Source of the DNA: Channallabes apus
Taxonomy: Eukaryota; Chordata; Actinopteri; Siluriformes; Clariidae
Reading direction: 5' to 3'
DNA length: 64,000 nucleotides
NCBI GenBank assembly: GCA_030522415.1
Contig: CM060113.1
Coordinates: forward strand, 8,711,065 to 8,775,064
Shown here: in pieces, positions 22,578-34,337 of the stretch
How positions within the stretch are numbered: the first letter of the stretch is position 1
Layout of the letters: every line of letters starts with the position of its first letter
Made by a program: the position numbers and the translations under genes
The notes under the pieces: model-generated
The model's database searches: none
What the model saw: the letters and a program-made list of their open reading frames with translations, nothing else
Told to the model about the DNA's origin: nothing

Positions 22578-23202
22578 TGAGGAGCGTTCAGGTCAAACCG
22601 GGACTTTTGATTATGCAGAATAAAATAACACAGTAATAAAAGTAAAAACTGCTACACTAACGCACTTATCCCAGCGTTTCACTAGTGCTTCACTTCCATC
22701 AAGGTAGATGCGTTAATCAGTACACTGGAGCCACAACTGGACCACCTGCTTCACTTCTGAAGGAACTCCTTTAATGGCCCAAACACGTGGAACTGGCCTG
22801 GAGCGAGGTCAGGACTGTACGGCGGATGTGGCAATAACTCCCAGCCGAGTGTGCAAGTGGTGTTCGTGAATAATGGTCTGCACAGTTCCAGTTCCCACAG
22901 TTCAATGCGTCTCTTCCCCAGCTGGTAGACAAGCTATCCGTCGATTTACAAGGATCAGGTGTTCACAGTGGGCACCGAGCCACTTCGGCCAGGATCACCG
23001 TTCACAGATGTACTGTACAGCTTTCTTAAAAAAATATATATATATAAACGTTGCACCATATAAAGGTTTTCCTGCAGTTAAGAGTCTCGTCATGGTATGG
23101 TGCTTAAAGTCTTCTGTAAATATAAATAGTCTTCGGTTTCACACTTTCACTCATGAGAAATTTCATTACAAGTCCCGGTTTGACTTTATCGCCCCTCGTC
23201 CA
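22578..23202 (-). mobile_element. Internally deleted mariner-like element, copy 1, both inverted ends present
   Basis: The left end 'gcgttcaggtcaaaccggga' and right end 'gtcccggtttgactttat' form terminal inverted repeats of about 30 bases. On the minus strand the right part encodes an N-terminal scrap (NRRIACLPAGEETH ... GTVQTIIHEHHLHTRLG, 22960-22840). It joins directly to the mariner C-terminal motif ELLPHPPYSPDLAPGQFHVF (about 22838-22780). Everything between, including the first two catalytic Asp residues, is deleted. Copies at 49822 and 57660 share the join, so this is a non-autonomous family and not a chance deletion. Confidence 0.85.
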
Positions 23203-24423
23203 TGATAATGATTTAGAAGAAGTGCGTCTATATAAACTTGTGGTGTTAATACTGTAGCTATTTTTAGAGCTGGTCTTTTAATCAACCTTATGACCAATCA
23301 AAATCGAGAATGTTATAGTACTGTGGGGTAAAATGTTAAAAAACATTTTTTTTTTTTTTAAAAAGATGCAATGATAGACTGGGGTCTAGTGCTGAAACCC
23401 AGCATACCTCACATCCATTGTTGTCATTACTGGGAATTACAGTGCATTGTGTGTACAAGTCCATGTGCCGACAGAAACAAGTGTGTACAAGTCCACATGT
23501 AAGTGCAAACGTACATGAGTGGGTGTATTTTTGTGTACTCTCACTCATTCTCTCTCTCTCTCTCTTTCATTTTCTCCCTGGCTTTCACTCTCTCGCTCTC
23601 TCTCTCTGCTGAAGTGCAAAGCAAACACGTATAGCAGCAGCAGTACCAGCCATGGGGTGAAGAGTGTGAACTGCCTCTTGTGTGTAGACCGAGCTCCTGT
23701 TAGTTTCCTGTGGTCGCGGAACAAAAAGCGCTTGTCTGCGTGTGCTCTGTATCATAGCGGCATAAAGCCGGCGACCTGGACCGCATGACTAAGGCGAAAA
23801 AGAAAAGCGACTTCTATTGTACCTCAGGATCGTCGACTGTGGCGCAGAAGCCATGTTGTTGTTTAAGAGTTTATGGTTGAGACATTTCCAAACCTGCTGT
23901 CATCCCACACACATCAATATATCACTAATGTTTAATCTTACGCTAAGCTCACAGTCAGATCGCCACCCAATGCCAGGCTGTGATACCTTTGTCCCACTGA
24001 AAAGGAGCATTTACTTTGGCAGATAACACAGTGTGTCATCTTTCTGTTATCATTATTTAGTCACTGTTTATTAACTGTCACTGTTGAGTTGCAAGTGGCT
24101 TTAAAAAGAATACAGCAATTTACAGAACACACAAAACACACCACTGACGTTACTTCCTATTTGTTTAGTCAAACTATTCTTTTTCTTATCCAGTGCACAT
24201 CATAACAAGCTCATGTCGAGATCTTTTTATTATTACTATTATTTAAAAAAATTTCCACTTCAATATTAATATATGGATGCCGTTCCGGGAAAACCCATCA
24301 GATTTCTGGCAACTGGCCCAAAACATAATAAATGGGTATTTCTGCCAATGTTTATCTACAACTCTTAAATCAAAAGGCATGAATTACTTATTAATATCAT
24401 CAGCTCAGCTCTATTGTTATCAC
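23203..24423. other. Intergenic DNA, no gene recognised
   Basis: (CT)n patches at 23546-23610. The frames at 23336-23790 pass through low-complexity DNA and are not credible genes. Confidence 0.5.
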
Positions 24424-24772
24424 CCAGGGTCCGGGTTCGATTCCCGGCCCGACTCGATTCCCGTCTCTGTGTGCATGGAACTTGCATGTTCTCCCCGTGC
24501 TTGGTGGGTTTCCTCCGGGTACTCCGGTTTCCTCCCACAGTCCAAAGATATGCAGGTTAGGCTAATATTCACAAATTGCCCGTAGTGTGTGAATGAGTGT
24601 GTGATGGAGTGGCACCCTGTCCAGGGTGTTCCCTGCCTCGTGCCCTAAGCCTCCTGGGATAGGCTCCAGGTTCCCATGACGCTGAATACAGGATTAAGCG
24701 GTATAGAAGATGAGTGAGTGAGTGAGTGAGTGAGTGAGTGAGTGAGTGAGTGAGTGAGTGAGTGAGTATTTC
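24424..24772 (+). mobile_element. Mermaid-type SINE, head truncated, with long (GAGT)n tail
   Basis: It starts inside the B box ('ggtccgggttcgattcccgg') and keeps the body and 3' block. It ends in about fourteen GAGT units (24711-24768), the longest tail of this type in the window. Confidence 0.9.
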
Positions 24773-25983
24773 CGACCGAGTAATCTGATTGGACGAGAGG
24801 CATTCCGCAAGTGATGATATAGAGCATAACAGCACTGGGATTATGAACTATACTTTATGTATGAATCCCCATCAAACGCATTGTTCTAAGAATTCAATTA
24901 GTCAATTAAAATGAAAGTAGGTCTAAAACCAGTCAGCAGCAAGAAAACACATCTGATTATGTTACGTCATCTTAAATGACACTTCTTCTTCTAAGTCGTT
25001 CTGCATTGCCCCTGAACCATTCAGAGCTGCAAAGCTAACTAGCTTCTAACACAAAGCTCAATCCCTAATCTCTTCCAACCTATAGAAAAACCAGTAGCAT
25101 TTCTGTAGCAACAGCTCATTAACAGCTCATAGACTGGAATAGTTGACGCTCAGCATAATCTAAGGCTAAAATCAACAGATTATTGATATATTGTGAAGGT
25201 GATGTAACATTTATGGAAGGAGTCTCCAGTGTCAAAGCTTTATAACAGTTTTGTGAAAGTTTTCCACTACAGGAAATTCTTCAGGGCAAATAAAATTGAT
25301 TAATTATTAATACATTTCTTAATTAATAAATGAACTAAAATCAATCAATAAATAGCGTACAAAGACAAATAATCAGCATCACAGTGTTTAAACCATCCAT
25401 ATAAAATTAACACCATCCTGATGCACATGTTTGTGGTTGTTAACGGGCAAAATTCAGAACAGAGGCTGATAATCAAGTTTTAATATTTACATCTGGAAAC
25501 CAGAAACATGCCGTAAATTAATTGTCGTTACATCGTGTCAAATAATTTTTAGTTGTGGGTTAAATAAACATTAATCACTGCAGGTGCTTCATTCAAAAGT
25601 AATCAAGTGTTAATTAATATGCGTTAGCTTAGTTTGTTAATAGAATTAAGAGATGATAAGAACCCTAGAACATGAATCTTCACTGAGACAATCTTAAATG
25701 ATTGACTGTAAAAGGAACAAAACATGCTGTTATAGGAAAATAATCAACTATGCGTTGATACGAAGTAGAGTTAATATTACCACACTGAAGTAGGTTTTGA
25801 AATAGAACGGCACATGATTTATGTTTTTATGATATTTGTATTTTTGTCAAGTAGAATTTTTATTACTGAAATATTTGTTGTTATAGTTGCTGTTGGTGAA
25901 CATCCCTGAAAAGGACGAAGTACCTTTGATTTCCTCTGGTTGTGTTCACATTACAGTACCAGCCTAAAGTGAATCAAATCACA
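24773..25983. other. AT-rich intergenic DNA, nothing recognised
   Basis: No gene-like frame, few repeats. Confidence 0.5.
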
Positions 25984-26170
25984 CACACAGATAACGATCA
26001 ATTTTGGGAATGCCAATTAAACTAATCTGCATGACTTTGGGAGGAAACCAGAGGAAACCCACCAAGCAGGGGAAGAACATGCAAACTCCACGCACACAAA
26101 CCCGACGCGGGAATCAACCCACTGACCCAGCAGGTGCGGGGCCACAGTGCTAACCACTATGCCATCATCA
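25984..26170 (-). mobile_element. Mermaid-type SINE, 5' half (minus strand), diverged
   Basis: The reverse complement of body and head: 'ctgcatgactttgggaggaa', 'cccaccaagcaggggaagaa', 'gtgctaaccactatgccatc'. The 3' half of the family is absent. Confidence 0.8.
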
Positions 26171-26709
26171 TGGTCATGTAACTTGAATGAGAATGGTCCG
26201 TTCGGAATTCATGCAAATTTCTGCCTCTGTGCATGCGCAGGACAATGACGTCACCTATAGCTGCTAACAATAGCTGAAGCATCTGGCCATCTTCCTTTTT
26301 CTGGAACGACTAACTGCTCACCATCCTCAAGGGCAAAACACCAAGCATATTTTTGCTAAAATCGCATCCATCATATGAAATGAATGAGTGGGCACACAAA
26401 TATGACAAGTTTTAATCCAGATGGTGCGATCAAACCTGTATGTATCTATGTGCACATGTATTCGATCATCTAGTGCTGTATCTTAATAATTCTTCGTACT
26501 GTATATTATATTTGTTTGTACTATATAAGAGCACATTCTTTAAACAGTTCATTTGAACAAATGGTTATGCAGATTGTAGAAATGTAGCTTTTACTTTGTA
26601 TGTATTTATTTACACAAACTATTTATCATTTATTATACCTTTATACAGTATATTTATGTCTACTGTGTATCTATTTATAGCTAATAGATGTAAGTAACTA
26701 TGTCCACTT
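26171..26709. other. AT-rich intergenic DNA, nothing recognised
   Basis: No credible gene. It contains TACTGTA/TACAGTA words at about 26496 and 26645 and an NRF1-half-like TGCATGCGCA at 26230-26239. Confidence 0.4.
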
Positions 26710-26800
26710 ACAGATGTCGCCATTAAAAACCTGCGTTTCGAGAAAAGGGATCCCGTGACGTGCCGCGGCTTTGCGCGGCTGCGTGCGGGAAGCTGTGAAC
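26710..26800 (+). repeat. CpG-rich block with inverted partner at 35565-35649
   Basis: The first 27 bases (acagatgtcgcc...) agree at 25 positions with the reverse complement of 35623-35649. The CpG-rich DNA that follows is also similar on both sides. Function unknown. Confidence 0.6.
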
Positions 26801-26830
26801 ATGCCCTTCATTACCTGTAGGGGGCAGTCG

Positions 26831-26943
26831 TGTTTCAGTCTGAAGTATTGTGTGTCTACTGAAGCCGAAAATGTGTGCAAATTAAACTGCGCATGCGTGT
26901 TTGGAGTCGCTGTGTATCAGTCGGTTGGGAATCATCACGGAGG
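26831..26943 (+). repeat. Exon-like duplicated block, copy 1
   Basis: It is nearly identical to 27655-27787 except for a 20-base gap after 'cgctgtg'. It begins with 'tgtttcag' (acceptor-like) and contains TGCGCATGCG at 26888-26897, resembling an NRF1 site. A donor-like 'gaggtaagt' follows about 45 bases downstream, near 26983-26991. Reading frames inside are short, so if transcribed it is more likely non-coding or a first exon. Confidence 0.7.
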
Positions 26944-27654
26944 TACAACACGGTGTGGCTGGAGCTGGAGTTTGTCGTGTTCGAGGTAAGTTTGGCTTTC
27001 TTTTTTGGATGTGATTCTCGCTTTCATGACTCCCAATTAATGTTCATCTTAATCTCAGGACGTACAATTAGCAATTTCAGTTTTTAATAGTGTGGAGATT
27101 CACAAAACACCGTTTTCGTGTAAAAACCTGAACCTACGGAGCCCCCATGGGTCCTGTGGTAAATAAATAAATAAATAAAATAATAACGAACCGAGCGCGC
27201 GGATTAATACACCGAGATGTGTTTCTTACCCCCACCCCGAGTGAAAACGGCGTGTTCAGAGACAAAGCCTCGCCAGTTAGATGCCATTTCTGAACAAACT
27301 GAGTCGTGTGTGTTAAAGCATTAAATGGTAAAAGAGCACTAGCAATAAACGTTTTTTTTTCTGAAGCCGAACTTTATTAATGAGTTACGAGTAAAGAACC
27401 TGTACATATGTTCATACAGTATTGACAGCAGCTCTAATTTACTGCGGTAAAGCCAGCCGCGGTTCAGAAAAACACGGTCAAGCCAGCCGCGATTGATTTT
27501 AGTGCGCGCGCATATTACAGCGATTACGGTAGTTTCATGAACAACACAGAGAGAATGCCCCATATCTGAAAAATGCTGCAGTAAAATAGTTTCATATGTG
27601 GTGTGTATATAGTATGGGACGTCCTGAATAAGAACTGATCATTGTTTTTTTTTC

Positions 27655-27787
27655 TGTTTCAGTCTGAAGTATTGTGTGTCTACTGAAGCCGAAAATGTGT
27701 GCACATTAAACTGCGCATGCGTGTTTGGAGTCGCTGTGTGTGCCCGCGCTGTGTACAGTATCAGTCGGTTGGGGATCATCACGGAGG
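27655..27787 (+). repeat. Exon-like duplicated block, copy 2
   Basis: The second copy of the block at 26831, lying 824 bases downstream. It is preceded by a strong polypyrimidine tract and acceptor (T-run then 'ctgtttcag' at 27654-27662). A donor-like 'ctggtaaag' follows near 27805-27813. Another acceptor-like 'tttatgcag' and short segment occur at 28206-28280. No complete protein can be assembled, and I do not recognise a family. Confidence 0.7.
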
Positions 27788-29056
27788 ATCTCTTTGATGA
27801 TTGCCTGGTAAAGCATTGTTTTCTTATTAATTATACAATTTATTAATACCTTGAATATAGTGTTTGTTGTATTGGACAGAAGCATATAAATGCAAATGAA
27901 TATATAAATATGAGTAATTATTGAACGAATTTTCATGTTTGGACTAACCCTTTAAATACAAACTCAGCATTCATCATAGGATTTCCTGACACTGTAAAGC
28001 CATCTCATGCCATGTTTTACTGATGCAAGATTAGTGCTAAAGCAATTTAACCCAAGTTTAACAATATGAAGTATATGAAGTGATGGTCATTTTTTTATTA
28101 TCATTTATTTTTATTATTATTTTTTTCTCAATGAAGTCAGCACAGGTTAAAGCAATTCAGATTTTTTTTGCTTCTCAAAATAAATGATTTATTTTCTTGT
28201 ACATTTTATGCAGGGGGACAGACGAAGTGACACCTTCTTAAAATCCTTGTCCGTGCTGTTGAAGGGGAAGAACCGGTTGGTGTATCCATAATCCTTGAAG
28301 GAGAGGCTATTGTGTGTGTGTGTATGTATATATATGGAAATATAATTAATATTTTCGTGTTTAATTACAAAAAAAAAAACATTTTAATGGTTAGTGATTG
28401 TTGCAGACATTTACACTATTTTTGAGAACTATTAAGTTCTCCTTCAACGTGTCATAGCCGATAACTGCCCCTTTGAAGCCTTTGAATGGTGTTAAAAATA
28501 CTTGCAAAACAAGTATTGCAGCCATACATTGGAGGGAACTTCTGAGGTGGTCAGTGATTGATGGCACGGTCGGTCGGAGGGGGTTGTGATCACACCTATA
28601 GATCTTTTGTTCTAGGCTATCGGTCAAATATCTCTCCACTTGGAAGCAAAAACATGCAAGGGATTTCAGCATCTCGACGCACATACTAAGCTGTTTATAA
28701 AGTAGACACTGTTTGTTTTTTCATTTTGTAATCTTTCCCGTGTTTACCGTGTACTGTACAATGTATATTCATTTTTTAATGAATTACTGTAAATAAACTA
28801 CACATTCCGTTGATTTACCAGAAATGACTTTTCTGTTTTTTTGTGTGTGCTAAACTAAACTTCAGGGTCAAAGTAATAGCGATTTTATTTGAAAAGTATT
28901 ATATATTTACAATGCTGATAAGTTCAAGCTTAGATTCATATATAAACTGCTTCAAAGTCTTTCCGTGACCGCTGAAATCCGACAGACGCAGGGCTCAAGG
29001 GAGGTGTGTCTGTGTGTGTGTGTGCGCGCGCGCGTGTGTATGTGTGTGTGTGCGGG
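27788..29056. other. Intergenic or decayed gene DNA
   Basis: Includes an acceptor-bounded open segment at 28214-28275 (reading GDRRSDTFLKSLSVLLKG) and a 97-codon minus-strand frame at 28391-28684; neither is recognised. A copy of part of the following duplication ('cttcaaagtctttccgtgac', then 'gctgaaatccgac') lies at 28950-28985, and (TG)n at 29006-29052. Confidence 0.45.
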
Positions 29057-30137
29057 TTAAGGGTGCGCTGCCCTCTCTTGCCCCTGCGTAGAGCCTACAC
29101 ACACACACATCTATCTATCTATTATATAAATACACATTTGGAATCTGCATCTACATTTTCTGTTACAAGTATAGAATTAGGTTCAGCTGAGACTCATGAT
29201 CAATGGTGTTAGGGTACTTATGTAGTGATAATTAGTTTCAGCCAGATCATTAAAACTAACAATGGACTATGACACTCTTGAGAGGGGATATGAAGGTGTT
29301 ATTCATTTATTTATTCTCTACAAGGGTGCGAACAACACTACAGACCAAACTATAACTCTCTCTTACTACTATAACAATTCTAGATATAAACAAACAAAAT
29401 ACAGCTTTTTTTCCTCAGAGGTAAACGGAAAAGTGAAGTTGTTCAGCTGTCACTGCAGCTTCTTCAAAGTCTTCCCACTCCGTGACCACTGAAATCCGAC
29501 ACGACACCACGTTAGGCTACGTCTTGACTCATTTGTATACCGACGGTGATTGGATGTTTCCCGAGGGCTCAGGGGAGTGTCTGTGTGTGTGTGTCTATGT
29601 GTGTGTGTCTGTGTGTGTGTGTCTATGTGTGTGCGTCTATGTGTGTGTGTCTGTGTGTGTGTGTGTCTATGTGTGTGCGTCTATGTGTGTGTGTCTGTGT
29701 GTGTGTGTCTATGTGTGTGCGTGCGCGCTCTAAATATAAACAAACAAAATGCAGCTTTTTTTTCAGAGGTAAACGGAAAAGTGAAGATGTTCAGTGTCAC
29801 TATGCAGATGTTACACTCAGTGGAGTTACCGAAATCATTGGTTTAGTCCTCATTGAGCTTTTGTTCCTCTTATGTGAGCATAAACAGTGAAACATTCCAC
29901 AGATTTATAATACACCGCGGCCAAGTGAACCACGTTCCCGTCGAACGAAACGAGGCATAATCGTGGTGTTTGCTTCGCTTATGACACATCATAGTTTATT
30001 ACCTGCTGTGGTAGATCTGAATATTTATTCAAACACAATAATAAAGCTTTATATCCTCAGGAGGGCTCAGTACATTGTTTTAGCGATAGTTTCACGGAAG
30101 CGAGTTCAGAACTAATCTAACCAAACCAAAAAAAAAA
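29057..30137 (+). repeat. 1.08 kb direct duplication, copy 1
   Basis: It is nearly base-for-base equal to 32621-33687. The main differences are in the TG arrays and in isolated bases (for example aacaacactac versus aacaacagtac). It contains two internal related sub-blocks, each starting 'ataaacaaacaaaa' and running through 'gaggtaaacggaaaagtgaa' (29381 and 29733). These flank a complex TG/TCTA minisatellite at 29577-29727. Its open frames, including a 76-codon one at 29262-29492, are present in both copies but look non-coding. Confidence 0.92.
29577..29727. repeat. Compound (TG)n/TCTATG minisatellite, copy 1
   Basis: A higher-order repeat of TG tracts broken at regular spacing by TCTA and GCG steps. 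It is longer than its counterpart at 33154-33269. The poly-Val/Cys open frames here are artefacts of the repeat. Confidence 0.9.
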
Positions 30138-30474
30138 TAGCTGGATAGTTTTGTTCTTCAGAAAAGATATCTGAAGTCACAGAGAGATCCTGCTCTGTAG
30201 AAGCTGCCTCAGTCTATTTGTGCAATTACTCCATCCCGCCCTTATCAATGATAGTATAGTAATGATGTCGCTGTTGATTATCTGTTCTTGTGCTTTTGAA
30301 AAATAAATATTTTTTTCTAAGAACATGTAATAGGATGGTGTTTATTGCATATATGTATGTTTTTTGTAATAGGCAAGTATATCAAAATAATTTAACTGTT
30401 TAATAGACATGGGTGTTTTTTTTACAGATTCACTGTAAAACATGAAAATAATAATAACCTATTTGTGAGGTAGA
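30138..30474. other. Sequence present after copy 1 of the duplication but not after copy 2
   Basis: No gene. The duplication's right flank resumes at 30795-30840 (matching 33752-33799), so about 650 bases (30138-30790) are either inserted here or lost from the other copy. Confidence 0.5.
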
Positions 30475-30682
30475 ATTAACCCAACATTCCAGTTAAAATG
30501 AACCAACAAACCCCAAACATATGGGTAGAACATTTGAACCATTTATGTGGTAGAATTAACCCAGCATTATAGTTAAATATGACCTAGCATTTGGATTGAA
30601 TATTTAACCCATCTTGCTGGGTTAAATTAACCCAGCATTTAGTTAGTCCTATATTTACCCAGCAGCTGGGTTAAAAACAACC
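30475..30682 (+). repeat. Array of AACCCAGCAT-like short repeats
   Basis: Five to six irregular repeats of the type 'gaattaacccagcatt', some inverted ('gctgggtta'). Such subterminal 'AACCCAGC/GCTGGGTT' clusters are common in small fish DNA transposons; the family is not determined. Confidence 0.6.
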
Positions 30683-30689
30683 CTAAAAA

Positions 30690-30795
<106 letters not shown>

Positions 30796-30840
30796 ACACA
30801 GACATGCGTGTGTCATTTTAATTCAAATGAACATTTTAAT

Positions 30841-32620
30841 CTGTGCATGGGCGTCAACTCGCACGTTCTGTAATGTTCCATTGTCTTTTAGAGCCCATTA
30901 CTAAAGCAGGTTACTAAAACCTGGCTTACTACCTATAAAAAATATTTCAATTTAACTCATGGGTCTCAATCACAGATGACACGACAAATTATATACTCTG
31001 AAACGTTCATTTGAACATTTAAAATGTTAATACAAAAATACAAAAACATGAATACTAATGTTATCATGGTGTAAATTATTAACATTAGGTTAGGTCCTGC
31101 CCTTAATTAATTCATATTATAATTACTTTTACATAGTATAGTTACTGGACTGACATTACCAAAACTAGCTATTTGATTTAGCCTTTCTAAAATCAACCCA
31201 TATATCATTTATAATCAGAAAACATAAAACATATTATGATCTGTTCAACAGCCCATCTGTTTTAATTTAGTTTGTATTTTTTATTATTCATAAGACAACC
31301 TTTCAGTTTTGTAAATATTTTAGTTATAGTGTGTTAAGTCTTACTTTAGGTTAAACGTTTTTGAGAATTTGACCATCCAGCTTAGATAAATGTTATGTCA
31401 TTGATAAAATCTGGATTAAGGATATTTTATTATATAATTATATATATATATATATATATATTTATTTTTTAGTTTCCCCCTGAGGGATTGCCACCTTATT
31501 GTGGTCAGGGGGTTTGCGTGCCTCAACACAATTGTTGTCTGGTCTAGAACACCGTGTTGTCTGGTCTAGAACGGCGCTGCCTCTGACCGTCTTTTGTCTT
31601 GTAAATGAGTATTCACTCACCTTCCAATCCCCCCAGCGCACACACTCTGTTTGTACTGTAAACTGTACTGTAACTGTGTTTGCTAGGGCACTTGGTTATA
31701 CACAGTACTTTAATGTATGGAACACTTACTTAACTTACTGGTTTGGTTTAAATATCGCTTATTACCTTATTCAACAAAATAAATTCATTATTAACGTATT
31801 GAAGTATTTTAGTTAAGGACAAAAACTGTGCTTGTGTTTAGAACTGCTGAACAGCCGAAAACACACACGCACCCATCCCCCCCGCCAAAAACACACACAC
31901 ACACACAGAGCAATTAACACCAGGAGTGGAAGGTGAGAAACCTTGTCGTTGCTCTTTTGGAGTTCTTAAAACCCAAAACATTTATTTATACTGAGAAAAA
32001 ATTATTATGGGTCACAATCACAAATACATATAATCAAGTGTTTAACTGGTTTCATTTGTTTCTATGATCAATAATTATTATTATTTTCAGCCCAACTCTT
32101 TGACTATTTAAAACAAAGTTGTGTCCCATTTTTTGCCCATTGAAGTTGTTGGTTCAACTAAACAATTTTTAAATACCCAAACAATCCCCCAAAATTAAAA
32201 CACGCAAAACATGACTTTAACAATTCAATTTATTCTTCCAAAACTAGTCAAAGTTAAAACAGTAATTTATATAAAACAGATGAATACATCTTGTCTTTTT
32301 GCTTAAAGTTCATTAAACAACCCGGATACACCAGCTGCTTATAAGTCTCTATCTATAGTCCTTTTACATTAAAATAAAAAATTTTCAAATATCAAAACTA
32401 TTACATATTTGTTATTAATAATGTTATTACTTAACAGTTTAAGTCTTTGTTTCCCCCAAAGTACTGTATCAGACATTTTGCAGTTCTATGTTCAGAATAT
32501 ACAGTAGACCTGATCAAACATCATTCTAAAGCTGTCGGACTGTGACGTCATCGCTACCGCAGATCAGTTCATCAACTTGTAATATATACATTTTAGGAAT
32601 ATATTAACATGTGCAGACAT
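30841..32620. other. AT-rich intergenic DNA, no gene recognised
   Basis: A (TA)n array at 31438-31463. A 105-codon frame at 31499-31816 has no recognisable domains; its opening 'gtggtcagggggtttgcgtg' may be a scrap of a repeat. Confidence 0.45.
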
Positions 32621-33687
32621 TTAAGGGTGCGCTGCCCTCTCTTGCCCCTGCGTAGAGCCTACACACACACACACACACACACACATCTATCTATCTATTA
32701 TATAAATACACATTTGGAATCTGCATCTACATTTTCTGTTACAAGTATAGAATTAGGTTCAGCTGAGACTCATGATCAATGGTGTTAGGGTACTTATGTA
32801 GTGATAATTAGTTTCAGCCAGATCATTAAAACTAACAATGGACTATGACACTCTTGAGAGGGGATATGAAGGTGTTATTCATTTATTTATTCTCTACAAG
32901 GGTGCGAACAACAGTACAGACCAAACTATAACTCTCTCTTACTACTATAACAATTCTAGATATAAACAAACAAAATACAGCTTTTTTTCCTCAGAGGTAA
33001 ACGGAAAAGTGAAGTTGTTCAGCTGTCACTGCAGCTTCTTCAAAGTCTTCCCACTCCGTGACCACTGAAATCCGACACGACACCACGTTAGGCTACGTCT
33101 TGACTCATTTGTATACCGACGGTGATTGGATGTTTCCCGAGGGCTCAGGGGAGTGTGTGTGTGTCTGTGTGTGTGTGTGTGTGTCTGTGTGTGTGTGTCT
33201 GTGTGTGTGTGTCTATGTGTGTGCGTCTATGTGTGTGTGTCTGTGTGTGTGTGTCTATGTGTGTGCGTGCGCGCTCTAAATATAAACAAACAAAATGCAG
33301 CTTTTTTTTCAGAGGTAAACGGAAAAGTGAAGATGTTCAGTGTCACTATGCAGATGTTACACTCAGTGGAGTTACCGAAATCATTGGTTTAGTCCTCATT
33401 GAGCTTTTGTTCCTCTTATGTGAGCATAAACAGTGAAACATTCCACAGATTTATAATACACCGCGGCCAAGTGAACCACGTTCCCGTCGAACGAAACGAG
33501 GCATAATCGTGGTGTTTGCTTCGGTTATGACACATCATAGTTTATTACCTGCTGTGGTAGATCTGAATATTTATTCAAACACAATAATAAAGCTTTATAT
33601 CCTCAGGAGGGCTCAGTACATTGTTTTAGCGATAGTTTCACGGAAGCGAGTTCAGAACTAATCTAACCAAACCAAAAAAAAAAAAAA
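32621..33687 (+). repeat. 1.07 kb direct duplication, copy 2
   Basis: The counterpart of 29057-30137, offset by 3564 bases. The (CA)n near its left end (32662-32684) is longer than in copy 1 and the TG minisatellite (33154-33269) is shorter. Elsewhere only scattered single-base differences are seen (for example ttcgcttatg versus ttcggttatg). This implies a recent duplication, gene conversion or an assembly artefact. Confidence 0.92.
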
Positions 33688-33799
33688 CATCCGAAGCTTC
33701 AAATAGAATGAACGAACTAATGAAATTGATATATATGTAATTGATATACTGTATATACAGACGTGTGTGTGTCATTTTAATTCAAATGAACATTTTAAT

Positions 33800-34145
33800 G
33801 CTTTCTGATACACTTATCAACTTATCCACATAAACTTATCAACACATACTCTCCGTGCACGCACATACAATCTCTAAAAAAGTAAAATTAATAACATACA
33901 TATACAAATAAACAAAAATATAAACGTCTATGTATATTGAAGGTTACGGTGAACGCAGAGTCGGGTAAGCACATGTGATGACGCGCGCGCCCTCACCTCT
34001 TGTTACGACTGCCTATTTGGCCAAAAAATAATTGAACGATATGCCTGGTCCTGGAAAGAGACAATAAATATATATATTTTTTTATACATTTATTGCATTG
34101 TTTGTTGTTTACAGTCAAGCCATCAACATACAATAAAATGTAAAC
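33800..34145. other. Intergenic DNA, nothing recognised
   Basis: AT-rich; an acceptor-like 'tttgttgtttacag' lies at 34104-34117, just before the small open frame below. Confidence 0.4.
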
Positions 34146-34337
34146 ATGAGATCTAAACTAAAAACTGTGCTCCCTGTGCTGCTGCTGGCAATATCATCTC
34201 TTTGTTCTGCTGTCTCCGGCTCCCTCCCTGGTCCTGAACCATACCATACATACCAGATCAAGAACTTGAAGATGAAGATTATATCTCTGGTCTTCTCTCT
34301 GACGGGTTCCTCCCTAGTTTCTGATGATCTCAGTTAG
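34146..34337 (+). CDS. Doubtful 63-residue open frame with signal-peptide-like start
   Basis: The frame opens MRSKLKTVLPVLLLAISS: basic residues, then a hydrophobic core of about twelve residues and small residues (LCSAVSG) that would suit signal-peptidase cleavage near residue 25. The rest (about 38 residues) has no cysteine pattern or known motif. An acceptor-like site lies 28 bases upstream, and the last codons precede a donor-free region. I do not recognise it, and such a frame can arise by chance. It is listed because the secretory-signal shape is unusual among the chance frames here. Confidence 0.15.
   Translation: MRSKLKTVLPVLLLAISSLCSAVSGSLPGPEPYHTYQIKNLKMKIISLVFSLTGSSLVSDDLS

Noticed and set aside
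24711..24768. CRISPR-like or satellite array
   Set aside because: It is a simple (GAGT)n tail of a SINE; there are no spacers.
28391..28684. 97-codon minus-strand frame near the exon-like blocks
   Set aside because: No family recognised and on the opposite strand to the splice-like signals; kept only as a remark in the region entry.
29546..29890. Long open frames rich in Val-Cys across TG repeats (also 33122-33436, 43001-43246, 55816-56129)
   Set aside because: The frames exist only because (TG)n or (CA)n has no stop codons in any phase; the protein is pure low complexity and continues into unrelated DNA.
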